From assembly GCA_946481625.1 (NCBI GenBank), contig CAMLOZ010000278.1, forward strand, positions 1 to 5,533: 5,533 nt of DNA, given 5' to 3'. The DNA comes from an uncultured Haloferula sp. Lineage in GTDB: Bacteria > Verrucomicrobiota > Verrucomicrobiae > Verrucomicrobiales > Akkermansiaceae. Of the stretch, positions 1 through 5,533 are shown in pieces. Position numbers and translations under genes: made by a program. The notes beneath the pieces were generated by a model. That model made no database searches. It was given only the letters and a program-made list of their open reading frames with translations, and was not told where the DNA came from. Each line of letters starts with the position of its first letter. Position 1 is the stretch's first letter.

Positions 1-322
1 CCATAAGATGACTTGATAGATAGAATTGCATTCCCACACCCCCTTTACCCCCCCCTTGAAGGTTCCCGTCCCGACGGGTTCCCGCTCAAGACATTCCCAA
101 TCCCCCCATGCCAGTAGCCTGCAAACGATCGGCTTCCCAGCCAGCTTTGCCGAGCTTGCCATCCCTTCGGGGCATGGCGATGTCCCGATGTGAATCCGGG
201 TTACCGGCCGGTTTGGTCCACGTGCCGCCGCATGGTGTCGATCTACCTCCCGCCCGCTGCTAGCGGACGCCCTTCCTTCTTTCCCGTATCGAGCTGTTCC
301 CCCGTCCCATTCCCACCCCCAG
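1..322. other. Intergenic/5' leader region without a convincing gene
   Basis: The first 40 bases are AT-richer and include TAGAAT at 21-26, a possible -10 element whose -35 would fall outside the window; this is weak. C-tracts follow (C at 39-43 and eight C at 48-55, six C at 102-107). The octamer GGTTCCCG occurs at 61-68 and 77-84, around a small CCCGTC/GACGGG inverted repeat (65-78). The last 50 bases before the start at 323 are pyrimidine-rich and contain no GGAGG-like site. A stop (TGA 191) closes the coding frame upstream. Confidence 0.6.
156..180 (+). other. Hairpin with cUUCGg tetraloop in the leader
   Basis: The arm at 158-165 pairs with 170-178 around the loop TTCG at 166-169, giving eight Watson-Crick pairs with one bulged C at 173. 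A further T-G wobble (157/179) and a T-A pair (156/180) extend it. C(UUCG)G is an exceptionally stable RNA tetraloop. No T-run follows on either strand, so a classic intrinsic terminator is not supported. It could be a terminator remnant of an upstream gene or a structured part of the leader mRNA. Confidence 0.45.
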
Positions 323-451
323 ATGAACTTCGTCCCTTCGTTTCCCTGCACGTATCGCCGCGGCAAGGTTCCGCTTTTCAGAAGACCGGGCCTGCTTTGC
401 TCGGTCGCCTCCCTGCTTGCGACGGCTGCCCTGGTGCCGGCTGCCGGTGCC
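323..451 (+). other. Sec-type signal peptide (residues 1-43)
   Basis: The N-terminus has a basic stretch (R12, R13, K15, R20, R21) followed by a hydrophobic, Ala/Leu-rich core at residues 24-41. It ends in A41-G42-A43 before Q44, an A-x-A type signal peptidase I site. The n-region is rather long, about 23 residues. No lipobox is seen: C26 lies inside the hydrophobic core and lacks the L-x-G/A-C context. The paired arginines are not in a full twin-arginine motif, so Sec export is the simpler reading. A PQQ-loaded enzyme would also be compatible with Sec export followed by periplasmic cofactor loading. Confidence 0.88.
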
Positions 452-3400
452 CAGTCGCCCGCCTTTTCCTATAGCCGCGTGAACGGGTTGAAGATCGGCA
501 GCAACAACAAGGCGAGCAAGGTGACCTCGCTGCAGTTCGGCCCGGACAACCGTCTCTACTACGTCCAGGCGAACGGGATCGTCGGCCACTGCATCGTGAC
601 CCGCGTGGCGAAGGACAACTACCAGGCCACCGATCTGCAAACCATCGACCTGGTCAAGAACATCCCGAACTACGATGACGATGGTACTTTCAATCCGTCC
701 TTAACCACCCGTCAGGCGACCGGCATCCTGGTCGCCGGCACGGCGCTGAATCCCGTGATCTACGTGACCTCGAGCGACCCGCGCGAAGGGGCCGGCTCCG
801 GGGCCACCGACCTCAACCTCGACACCAACTCCGGCACGATCTCGCGCCTTGCGAAGAACGGCAGCGGCGTCTGGGAAAAGGTGGACATCGTCCGCGGCCT
901 GCCGCGCTCCGAGGAAAACCACGCCACGAACGGCCTGACCCTCAGCGCCGACGGCAATACCCTCTACGTCGCCCAGGGCGGCAGTACGAATGCCGGCGCT
1001 CCCTCGAACAACTTCGCCTTCGCCTGCGAGCAATCGCTCGCCGCGGCGGTCCTTTCGGTGGACCTCGTGGCGATCAACGCCCTCCCCGTCCAGACCGACA
1101 GCCACGGCCAGCACTACCTCTACAATCTCCCCACGGTCAACGACCCGAACCCCTCCCGCACCGACGTGCTGCCCGGTGATCCGAACTATGCCGATGCCAA
1201 CGACCCCTTCGGTGGCAACGACGGCCTGAACCAGGCGCGGATCGTGACAGGGGGGCCGGTGCAGGTTTACGCCGCCGGCTTCCGCAACCCCTATGACGTG
1301 ATGATCGCCAGGACCCCTAACAAGGTCGGCAAGATGTACACGATCGACAACGCCGCGAACTCCGGCTGGGGCGGCTACCCGAAAAACGAAGGCACCGCCA
1401 ACGTCACCAATGAATGGGTCTCCGGCGAGCCGGGCACCGTGAACAACAAGGACGGCCTGCACCGCATCACCGGGCCGGGCTACTACGGCGGCCACCCGAA
1501 CCCGATCCGCGCGAACCCCGCCACCGCGGGCTGGACGCGCTATGACGGCGGCACCGGTGGCGCGGGCCTGGTCTTCTCCACCACGCCCACCGTGGACTGG
1601 CCGCCCGTGCCGCTCGCGATGGCGGATCCCCAGCAGGGAGACTTCCACATGCCCGATACGGGCGAGAGCCTGACCCTGACGGCGAACAACGCCTCGACCA
1701 CCGGTCTCACGGAATACACCGCCGGAAACTTCGGCGGCCAGATGATCGGCAACATCATCTGCACCATGTTCAACGGCGGTGCCGCCAGCACGCCCAAGGG
1801 CGCGGTGCAGCGCATCGTGCTGAACCAGGACGGCACGCAGGTGGTGAGCAAGAGCATCCTCTTCGAAGCGGACGGCTTCGGCAGCCCGCTGGACGTCACG
1901 GTCCCCGGCGCGGATGCGGCGCCGGAACTCACGGGTACCATCTTCGTGGGCCACTACCTGAGCAACGACCCCGGCATCACGGTCTTGGAGCCGACCGATT
2001 TTGAAACCGGCGGCGGTGTTTGCACCGGCGTGAACAGCTACACCTTGGACGAGGACGGCGACGGCTACAGCAATGCCGACGAGATCACGAACGGCTCCGA
2101 TCCCTGCTCGCCCGCCGTGCAGCCCGCGGACTTCGATCTCGATTACCTCTCGAACCTCCTCGACACCGACGACGACAACGACGGCATCGCCGATTCGCAG
2201 GACGTGTTCCCGATCGATGCCCTCAATGGAAAGAACGTCGCCGCTCCGCTCGAGTACAATCTCTTCAACACCATGCACGGGTTCTTCGCGATCGGCTTCA
2301 CCGGCGTGATGCTGGAGCCCGGTCTCGATTACACCGCGCGCATCGACGACGACGAGATCATCGCGGGCGGCACCGCCGGCCTCTACACCGACCCCTCGAT
2401 GGGACCCGGTACTCCGCACGGCCTGGCGAACACGCAGTTGAACGCCTACCAGTTCGGCGTGAGCGTCGACGAAACCACCGGCCCCTTCCGCGTGATCTCC
2501 GGCCTCGGCGGGCTGCTCTTCAACGGCGCGCCAACCGGCGGCCAGTCCCAGGGCATCTTCATTGGCAACGGCGACCAGGACAACTACGTGCAGGTCGCCG
2601 TGAATGCCGACGGCGGCCCCGGCGCGATCGAAATCGTGCACGAGGAGAGCGGCGTGATCCTCTCCCAGTCGATGACCCCGCAGCCCGGCCTCTTCGGCGA
2701 GGTGGTGCAGCTCAGCTTTCTCGTCGATCCCGTCGCGGGCACGGTGCAGCCCGGCTATGCCGTCGGCAGCGGCTCCTTCACGAATGTCGGGAGCCCCCTG
2801 GTCGTGGGCGGCAAGATTCTCGATTGCCTCCGCGGAAAGACCGCCCTCGCGGTCGGCCTGCTCGGCAGCACCGGCGGCGGCCCCGTCTTCAATGCGACCT
2901 GGGATTACTTCAAGGTCCTGCCGGTCGCCAGCACCGCTTCAGCCACGCTCACCGTCAACAGCAGCAGCGGCAGCTTGCTCAGCTCCAGCACGAATACCAC
3001 CGGCTCCTTCCAACTCGAGAACACCTCCACCGGCGGCCAGAAGATCGTGGAAGTGAAGGTGGACCTCAGCACCGCACTCCTTCCCGACATTGTTTTCGAC
3101 CCCTTTGGCACTGCGGGCGACCTTGATGGGAAGGGCTTCCAGCTCGATTCCTTCAATGGAAGCGGCGCTCTTCCCACCGGGGATTTCGAGGCCTTCCACA
3201 ACGGCGTGGACTCCATCGAAGGCTTCGACGTGCTCAAGATCACCTGCGGTCCCACCACCACCTTCGGCCCCGGTCACCTGCTCACCTTCTCTTCGGACGT
3301 CGACCCCACCAGCGTGAAGGGCGTTACCGGTCCCGGCCCGAACCATGCCGCCAGCGTCTCCGGCCTCGAACTCATCGGGGCCACGATTACCGTGACCTTC

Positions 3401-5533
3401 GATGACGGCACCGTCCGCAAGATCCGCAACGCCGGCTTCTCCAGCGGCGACGGCCACACCAACAAGCGCTCCGTCGGCGTGCTCCATCAGGACAACCTCC
3501 CGACTCCCGCGGTTTACGTGCCGGGCAAGTCCTCGCCCTTCGTGACCAATTCGCAGCCGACCGTGCGCATCGTGGGGCCTGCCGGTTCGAACGTTCAGGT
3601 CTGGACCTTCCAGACCGGCCTCTACTCCGATCCCGTCATTCCTCCCTATGACATCGACCCCTTCGAAGCGAACAACGTGATCGCGTTCGCCATGGAAGAC
3701 GCCGTGGTCGGTGCCGCCGGCTACGTGGATGTCGCCGTGACGCTGAGTTCCGAGAACGGCGGCATCAACTACGTCTCGGCCTTGTTCCTCGACGGTGCCA
3801 GGCGCAGCTCGTCCTCGAACATCCTGGTCATCGACTACGATCCGAATTCCGGCAGCGGGGATGCCTTGCTGCGCGTGAATGCGGGCGGCGGCTCCTATGT
3901 GGATACCGCGGGCAACAACTGGTCCGCCGACACCGGCTTCACCTCCGGCAGCACGCAGAGCTACCCGAACGAAATCTCCGGCACGGACGACGACGAACTC
4001 TACCAGACCTTCCGTTTCGACGGCAGCCCTTCGACCCCGCTCGACTATTCCTTCGCAGTGCCGAACGGGAACTATGAGGTGAAGCTCCACTTCGCCGAGA
4101 CCTGGGATGGCGTCACTGCCGCCGGCCAGCGGGTCTTCGACGTGCTGCTGGAAGACCAGACGGTCCTCAACGACTTCGACGTCTTCGCGGTGGCCGGCCC
4201 GAACAATGCCCGCGTGGAGACCTTCCAGACCTCCGTCAGTGACGGACAGCTCACCATCGGCCTGCGCAATGTCATCCAGAATCCGATGATCTGCGCCATC
4301 GAGGTCTTCTCGCTCGGCGGTGGCCCGGGGAGCGACACCACGCCGCCGACCACGCCCGGCTCCCTCGCCGCGACCAACCTCAAGGCGGGTAGCCTGTCCC
4401 TGACCTGGACCGCCTCGACCGATGACACCGCGGTGACGGGCTACCGCATCTTCCGCGACGGTGTGGAGATCGCCACGACAGCCAACCTGGGCATCCCCCA
4501 GACGGGCCTGACTCCGGAAACGGAATATGACTACGAGGTGGAAGCCTACGATGCCGCTGGCAATCTCTCGCCGCGCGGCACCTTGGCGGTGACCACGCCG
4601 GCGGACACGGAGAACCCGACGACGCCGCCCAACTTCAAGGGCCATGCCGGGAACGAGTCCGCCACCCTCTCGTGGAATGCTGCCAGCGACGATGCCGCCG
4701 TGACCGGCTACCGCGTGTATCGCGATGGCAACTTGCTCGCGACCGTCACCGGCCTGGGCTATTTCGAGAACGGCCTGACCAACGGCACGAACTACCTCTA
4801 CGAAGTGGTCGCCATCGATGCCACGGGCAAGACCTCGGCTCCGGCTTCCGTCATCGTCCGGCCGCGCGCCATCGCCGGAGTCACCCTGCGCATGGATGTG
4901 GGCAGCACCGTCGATACGGTGGACTCGCTCGGGAATACCTGGCTCGCCGATTTCGGCTACAACGCCGGCCTGCTCGACAACAATAACCTGAGCATCGCGA
5001 ACACCGAGGACGACATCATCTACCGCACCCGCCGCTATGACGGCCCCAGCGGCGCGGAGCTGAAGTACACCCTGTCGGTGCCGGATGGGGACTACGAGCT
5101 CCGCCTGCACTTCGTGGAGACCACCAGTTCCTTCCAGGCGGTGGGCGCGCGCGTCTTCGACGTGAAGGTGCAGAACCAGCTCTTCCTGGACGACTTCGAT
5201 ATCTTCGCCACGGCCGGCTATGCCACGGCGCTCGTGGTTCCCGTGCCGGTCACCGTGACCAACGGCACCGTGACGATCGAGTTCCTGCACATCGCGAACA
5301 AGAACAACCCCACGCTCGCGGGTCTCGAACTTTACGAACTTGAGCCGCCGCCGCCGGATACGCTCGCGCCGACCGCACCGGGCGACCTCGCCGTGAGCGG
5401 TGTGACGGCGGGGAGCGTCTCCCTCTCGTGGACGGCTTCGCTCGATAACGTCGGCGTGACGGCTTACCGGATCACCCGCAACGGCGGCGCGCCGACCACG
5501 GTGACGGGCCTCTCCTTCACCGATACCGGCCTC
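323..5533 (+). CDS. Giant secreted multidomain protein with GSDH-like propeller, malectin and FN3 domains (3' partial)
   Basis: The frame from ATG 323 runs 1737 codons to the window edge without a stop, so the C-terminus is missing. Domains in order: signal peptide (1-43), diverged sugar-dehydrogenase-like propeller (44 to ~557), two Asp-rich calcium loops (567-633), ConA-like sandwich (640-867), unassigned beta region (868-1179), malectin (1181-1331), two FN3 (1338-1514), malectin (1519-1674) and a partial FN3 (1679-1737). ATG 323 is the only ATG or GTG between the in-frame TGA at 191 and the signal peptide, which fixes the start despite no Shine-Dalgarno motif. The likely role is extracellular or surface carbohydrate binding, possibly with sugar oxidation; this is inferred from domain families. 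Third positions are mostly G or C throughout and no frameshift is seen. Large modular proteins of this kind are common in Verrucomicrobiota and Planctomycetota. The frame and secretion are firm; the biochemical function is not. Confidence 0.95.
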   Translation, partial: MNFVPSFPCTYRRGKVPLFRRPGLLCSVASLLATAALVPAAGAQSPAFSYSRVNGLKIGSNNKASKVTSLQFGPDNRLYYVQANGIVGHCIVTRVAKDNYQATDLQTIDLVKNIPNYDDDGTFNPSLTTRQATGILVAGTALNPVIYVTSSDPREGAGSGATDLNLDTNSGTISRLAKNGSGVWEKVDIVRGLPRSEENHATNGLTLSADGNTLYVAQGGSTNAGAPSNNFAFACEQSLAAAVLSVDLVAINALPVQTDSHGQHYLYNLPTVNDPNPSRTDVLPGDPNYADANDPFGGNDGLNQARIVTGGPVQVYAAGFRNPYDVMIARTPNKVGKMYTIDNAANSGWGGYPKNEGTANVTNEWVSGEPGTVNNKDGLHRITGPGYYGGHPNPIRANPATAGWTRYDGGTGGAGLVFSTTPTVDWPPVPLAMADPQQGDFHMPDTGESLTLTANNASTTGLTEYTAGNFGGQMIGNIICTMFNGGAASTPKGAVQRIVLNQDGTQVVSKSILFEADGFGSPLDVTVPGADAAPELTGTIFVGHYLSNDPGITVLEPTDFETGGGVCTGVNSYTLDEDGDGYSNADEITNGSDPCSPAVQPADFDLDYLSNLLDTDDDNDGIADSQDVFPIDALNGKNVAAPLEYNLFNTMHGFFAIGFTGVMLEPGLDYTARIDDDEIIAGGTAGLYTDPSMGPGTPHGLANTQLNAYQFGVSVDETTGPFRVISGLGGLLFNGAPTGGQSQGIFIGNGDQDNYVQVAVNADGGPGAIEIVHEESGVILSQSMTPQPGLFGEVVQLSFLVDPVAGTVQPGYAVGSGSFTNVGSPLVVGGKILDCLRGKTALAVGLLGSTGGGPVFNATWDYFKVLPVASTASATLTVNSSSGSLLSSSTNTTGSFQLENTSTGGQKIVEVKVDLSTALLPDIVFDPFGTAGDLDGKGFQLDSFNGSGALPTGDFEAFHNGVDSIEGFDVLKITCGPTTTFGPGHLLTFSSDVDPTSVKGVTGPGPNHAASVSGLELIGATITVTFDDGTVRKIRNAGFSSGDGHTNKRSVGVLHQDNLPTPAVYVPGKSSPFVTNSQPTVRIVGPAGSNVQVWTFQTGLYSDPVIPPYDIDPFEANNVIAFAMEDAVVGAAGYVDVAVTLSSENGGINYVSALFLDGARRSSSSNILVIDYDPNSGSGDALLRVNAGGGSYVDTAGNNWSADTGFTSGSTQSYPNEISGTDDDELYQTFRFDGSPSTPLDYSFAVPNGNYEVKLHFAETWDGVTAAGQRVFDVLLEDQTVLNDFDVFAVAGPNNARVETFQTSVSDGQLTIGLRNVIQNPMICAIEVFSLGGGPGSDTTPPTTPGSLAATNLKAGSLSLTWTASTDDTAVTGYRIFRDGVEIATTANLGIPQTGLTPETEYDYEVEAYDAAGNLSPRGTLAVTTPADTENPTTPPNFKGHAGNESATLSWNAASDDAAVTGYRVYRDGNLLATVTGLGYFENGLTNGTNYLYEVVAIDATGKTSAPASVIVRPRAIAGVTLRMDVGSTVDTVDSLGNTWLADFGYNAGLLDNNNLSIANTEDDIIYRTRRYDGPSGAELKYTLSVPDGDYELRLHFVETTSSFQAVGARVFDVKVQNQLFLDDFDIFATAGYATALVVPVPVTVTNGTVTIEFLHIANKNNPTLAGLELYELEPPPPDTLAPTAPGDLAVSGVTAGSVSLSWTASLDNVGVTAYRITRNGGAPTTVTGLSFTDTGL
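452..1993 (+). other. Diverged GSDH/PQQ sugar-dehydrogenase-like beta-propeller (residues 44-557)
   Basis: Blade-like strands recur. F72-G-P-D-N-R-L-Y-Y80 and L207-S-A-D-G-N-T-L-Y-V216 both match the 'fgpDGxLYv' strand of six-bladed sugar dehydrogenase and NHL-type propellers. N199-H200 followed by N203-G204-L205 sits where soluble PQQ glucose dehydrogenases have the catalytic 'NHxGG' histidine. Y316-A-A-G-F-R-N-P323 matches the 'YAxGxRNP' motif of that family, and N346-S-G-W-G-G-Y-P353 resembles its 'G-x-NYGWP' segment. The usual 'DEVN' element before that segment is not evident, and the domain, at about 510 residues, is longer than typical bacterial members. It may be an active PQQ-dependent dehydrogenase or a catalytically dead binding propeller. 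Substrate cannot be told from the sequence. Confidence 0.6.
2021..2221 (+). other. Two EF-hand-like / thrombospondin type 3 calcium loops (residues 567-633)
   Basis: Loop 1 has D576, D578, D580, G581, N584 and E587 in the spacing of a 12-residue EF-hand loop (positions 1, 3, 5, 6, 9, 12). Loop 2 has D616, D618, D620, G621, D624 and D627 in the same spacing and ends in F629-P630-x-D632, typical of thrombospondin type 3 repeats in bacterial secreted proteins. C567 and C595 flank loop 1 and could form a disulfide. Such segments bind calcium and act as stiff linkers outside the cell. Here they separate the propeller from the sandwich domains. A dockerin is less likely because there is no paired helix pattern after each loop. 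Confidence 0.82.
2240..2923 (+). other. Probable concanavalin-A-like beta-sandwich (residues 640-867)
   Basis: This stretch of about 228 residues is rich in alternating hydrophobic strands and Gly turns. It includes G750-D-Q-D-N-Y-V-Q-V758, a 'GDQDNY' strand that I associate with ConA/LamG-like sandwich domains in large bacterial surface proteins. It closes with W860-D-Y-F-K-V865, like the final strand ('wDdvrV' type) of such domains. The usual role is carbohydrate or ligand binding, with no catalysis. The assignment rests on strand pattern and remembered motif similarity, so the exact family is uncertain. Confidence 0.5.
2924..3859 (+). other. Unassigned all-beta region (residues 868-1179)
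   Basis: I recognise no named domain in these roughly 312 residues. The first part opens with a Ser/Thr-rich linker (about 875-898). It then has a strand beginning K907-I-V-E-V-K-V-D914, followed by a P921-D-I-V-F-D-P-F-G929 segment that looks conserved and structured. C-terminal to about residue 1064 (V-Y-V-P-G) comes a second block that could be an Ig-like or cadherin-like domain ending near 1170, followed by a Gly/Ser linker. Composition suggests two or more beta-sandwich modules. Codon use matches the rest of the gene, so there is no sign of an insertion. Confidence 0.45.
3863..4315 (+). other. Malectin (CBM57-like) domain 1 (residues 1181-1331)
   Basis: The domain opens with R1184-V-N-A-G-G-G and Y1192-x-D1194, then N1199-W1200-x-A-D1203, the standard malectin entry. 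The core strand V-P-N-G-N-Y before K1254-L-H-F-A-E-T1260 and the R1270-V-F-D-V1274 strand are further hallmarks. It ends with the A-I-E1327-V-F strand. About 150 residues is normal for the family. Animal malectin binds diglucosylated N-glycans in the ER; bacterial relatives are thought to bind glucans or other glycans on or outside the cell. The ligand here is unknown. The domain is followed after a short Gly linker by FN3 modules. Confidence 0.9.
4334..4600 (+). other. Fibronectin type III domain 1 (residues 1338-1426)
   Basis: It begins with the D1338-T-T-P-P-T-T-P-G-S-L linker typical of bacterial FN3. The B-strand W1362 sits in L-T-W-T-A-S, followed by V-T-G-Y1374-R-I-F-R-D-G1380, and the F-strand is Y1402-D-Y-E-V-E-A-Y-D-A-A-G-N-L-S1416. 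The length of about 89 residues is standard. FN3 modules act as spacers between binding or catalytic modules in secreted bacterial proteins. Confidence 0.93.
4604..4864 (+). other. Fibronectin type III domain 2 (residues 1428-1514)
   Basis: It follows domain 1 directly and keeps the same landmarks: D1428-T-E-N-P-T-T-P-P, W1451, V-T-G-Y1463-R-V-Y-R-D-G1469, and Y1491-L-Y-E-V-V-A-I-D. Over the 18 residues ending at G1380 and G1469, 12 are identical, which points to tandem duplication. The F-strand end has G-K-T-S in place of the usual G-N-x-S. Confidence 0.92.
4877..5344 (+). other. Malectin (CBM57-like) domain 2 (residues 1519-1674)
   Basis: The entry strand is L1522-R-M-D-V-G-S, where domain 1 has R-V-N-A-G-G, followed by D1534-x-x-G-N-T-W1540-x-A-D1543. 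The central strands match domain 1 closely: V-P-D-G-D-Y then L-R1594-L-H-F-V-E-T1600 (10 of 15 identical), and R1610-V-F-D-V through F-A-T-A-G (14 of 23 identical). It ends with A-G-L-E-L-Y1671 and a tetra-proline linker (1675-1678). The diverged entry strand may mean a different ligand from domain 1. Confidence 0.88.
5357..5533 (+). other. Fibronectin type III domain 3, cut by the window edge (residues 1679-1737)
   Basis: The D1679-T-L-A-P-T-A-P-G-D-L linker, W1703 in L-S-W-T-A-S, and V-T-A-Y1715-R-I-T-R-N-G1721 repeat the pattern of the two earlier FN3 domains. The remaining strands lie beyond the window. A further FN3 or malectin module, or a C-terminal sorting signal, would be expected next, but nothing here shows which. 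Confidence 0.9.

Noticed and set aside
156..180. Intrinsic terminator
   Set aside because: The stem is good but no T-run follows on either strand, so it is recorded as a hairpin only.
108..263. Small plus-strand frame from ATG 108 to TAG 261-263 (51 codons)
   Set aside because: It is preceded by a run of C rather than a ribosome site, spans the UUCG hairpin and has no recognisable features; it is most likely chance.
190..474. Plus-strand frame of 94 codons overlapping the gene start
   Set aside because: It is Pro/Ser-rich, lacks a ribosome site and runs out of frame into the signal peptide region, with no recognisable domain.
260..640. Minus-strand frame of 126 codons across the gene start
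   Set aside because: Much of it is antisense to the signal peptide and first propeller strands, and no domain or ribosome site supports it.
2021..2221. Dockerin domain
   Set aside because: The Asp loops are present, but the segment lacks the helix that follows each loop in dockerins and carries the F-P-x-D ending of thrombospondin type 3 repeats.
701..2641. Minus-strand frame of 646 codons
   Set aside because: It lies wholly opposite the domain-bearing plus gene. Its translation is biased to Val, Gly, Arg, Ala and His with no recognisable domain, as expected from the antisense of a frame rich in G/C third positions.
2020..3126. Plus-strand frame of 368 codons in another frame
   Set aside because: It overlaps the real gene and its translation is extremely Arg-rich, typical of an out-of-frame reading of GC-rich coding DNA.
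2939..5290. Minus-strand frame of 783 codons
   Set aside because: It is antisense to the malectin and FN3 domains, which are unmistakable on the plus strand. Its protein is compositionally odd and has no signal or domain.

Overview
The window holds one very long plus-strand gene that starts at 323 and is still open at the last base (1737 codons, no stop). Before it lies a leader of about 320 bases with no convincing gene. The DNA is GC-rich, and the reading frame strongly prefers G or C at third codon positions. That bias opens long minus-strand frames (701-2641 and 2939-5290), which I judge to be non-coding shadows. The predicted product is a secreted modular protein: signal peptide, propeller-like domain, calcium-binding loops, beta-sandwich, malectin domain, two fibronectin type III (FN3) domains, second malectin domain, and the start of a third FN3. 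This mix, with the absence of a Shine-Dalgarno site, resembles the giant secreted proteins of Verrucomicrobiota (Luteolibacter/Haloferula-like) or of Planctomycetota. The taxon is an inference from protein style; there is no marker gene here.

Layout. Bases 1-322 are a C-rich leader with an AT-richer first 40 bases, C-tracts, and a stable-looking hairpin with a UUCG loop (156-180). Residues 1-43 form a signal peptide. Residues 44 to about 557 resemble the glucose/sorbosone dehydrogenase (GSDH, soluble PQQ sugar dehydrogenase) beta-propeller, but in diverged form. Residues 567-633 carry two EF-hand-like/thrombospondin type 3 Asp loops. Residues 640-867 look like a concanavalin-A-like beta-sandwich. 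Residues 868-1179 are an all-beta-looking stretch that I cannot assign. Residues 1181-1331 and 1519-1674 are malectin (CBM57-like) domains. Residues 1338-1426, 1428-1514 and 1679 onward are FN3 domains.

Taken together, the architecture suggests an exported or surface protein that binds, and perhaps oxidises, carbohydrate. The C-terminus lies outside the window, so the anchoring or sorting signal cannot be seen. I see no multi-gene system, mobile element, CRISPR array or RNA gene. The most interesting content is the unusual domain order, the unassigned middle region and the repeated malectin/FN3 unit.
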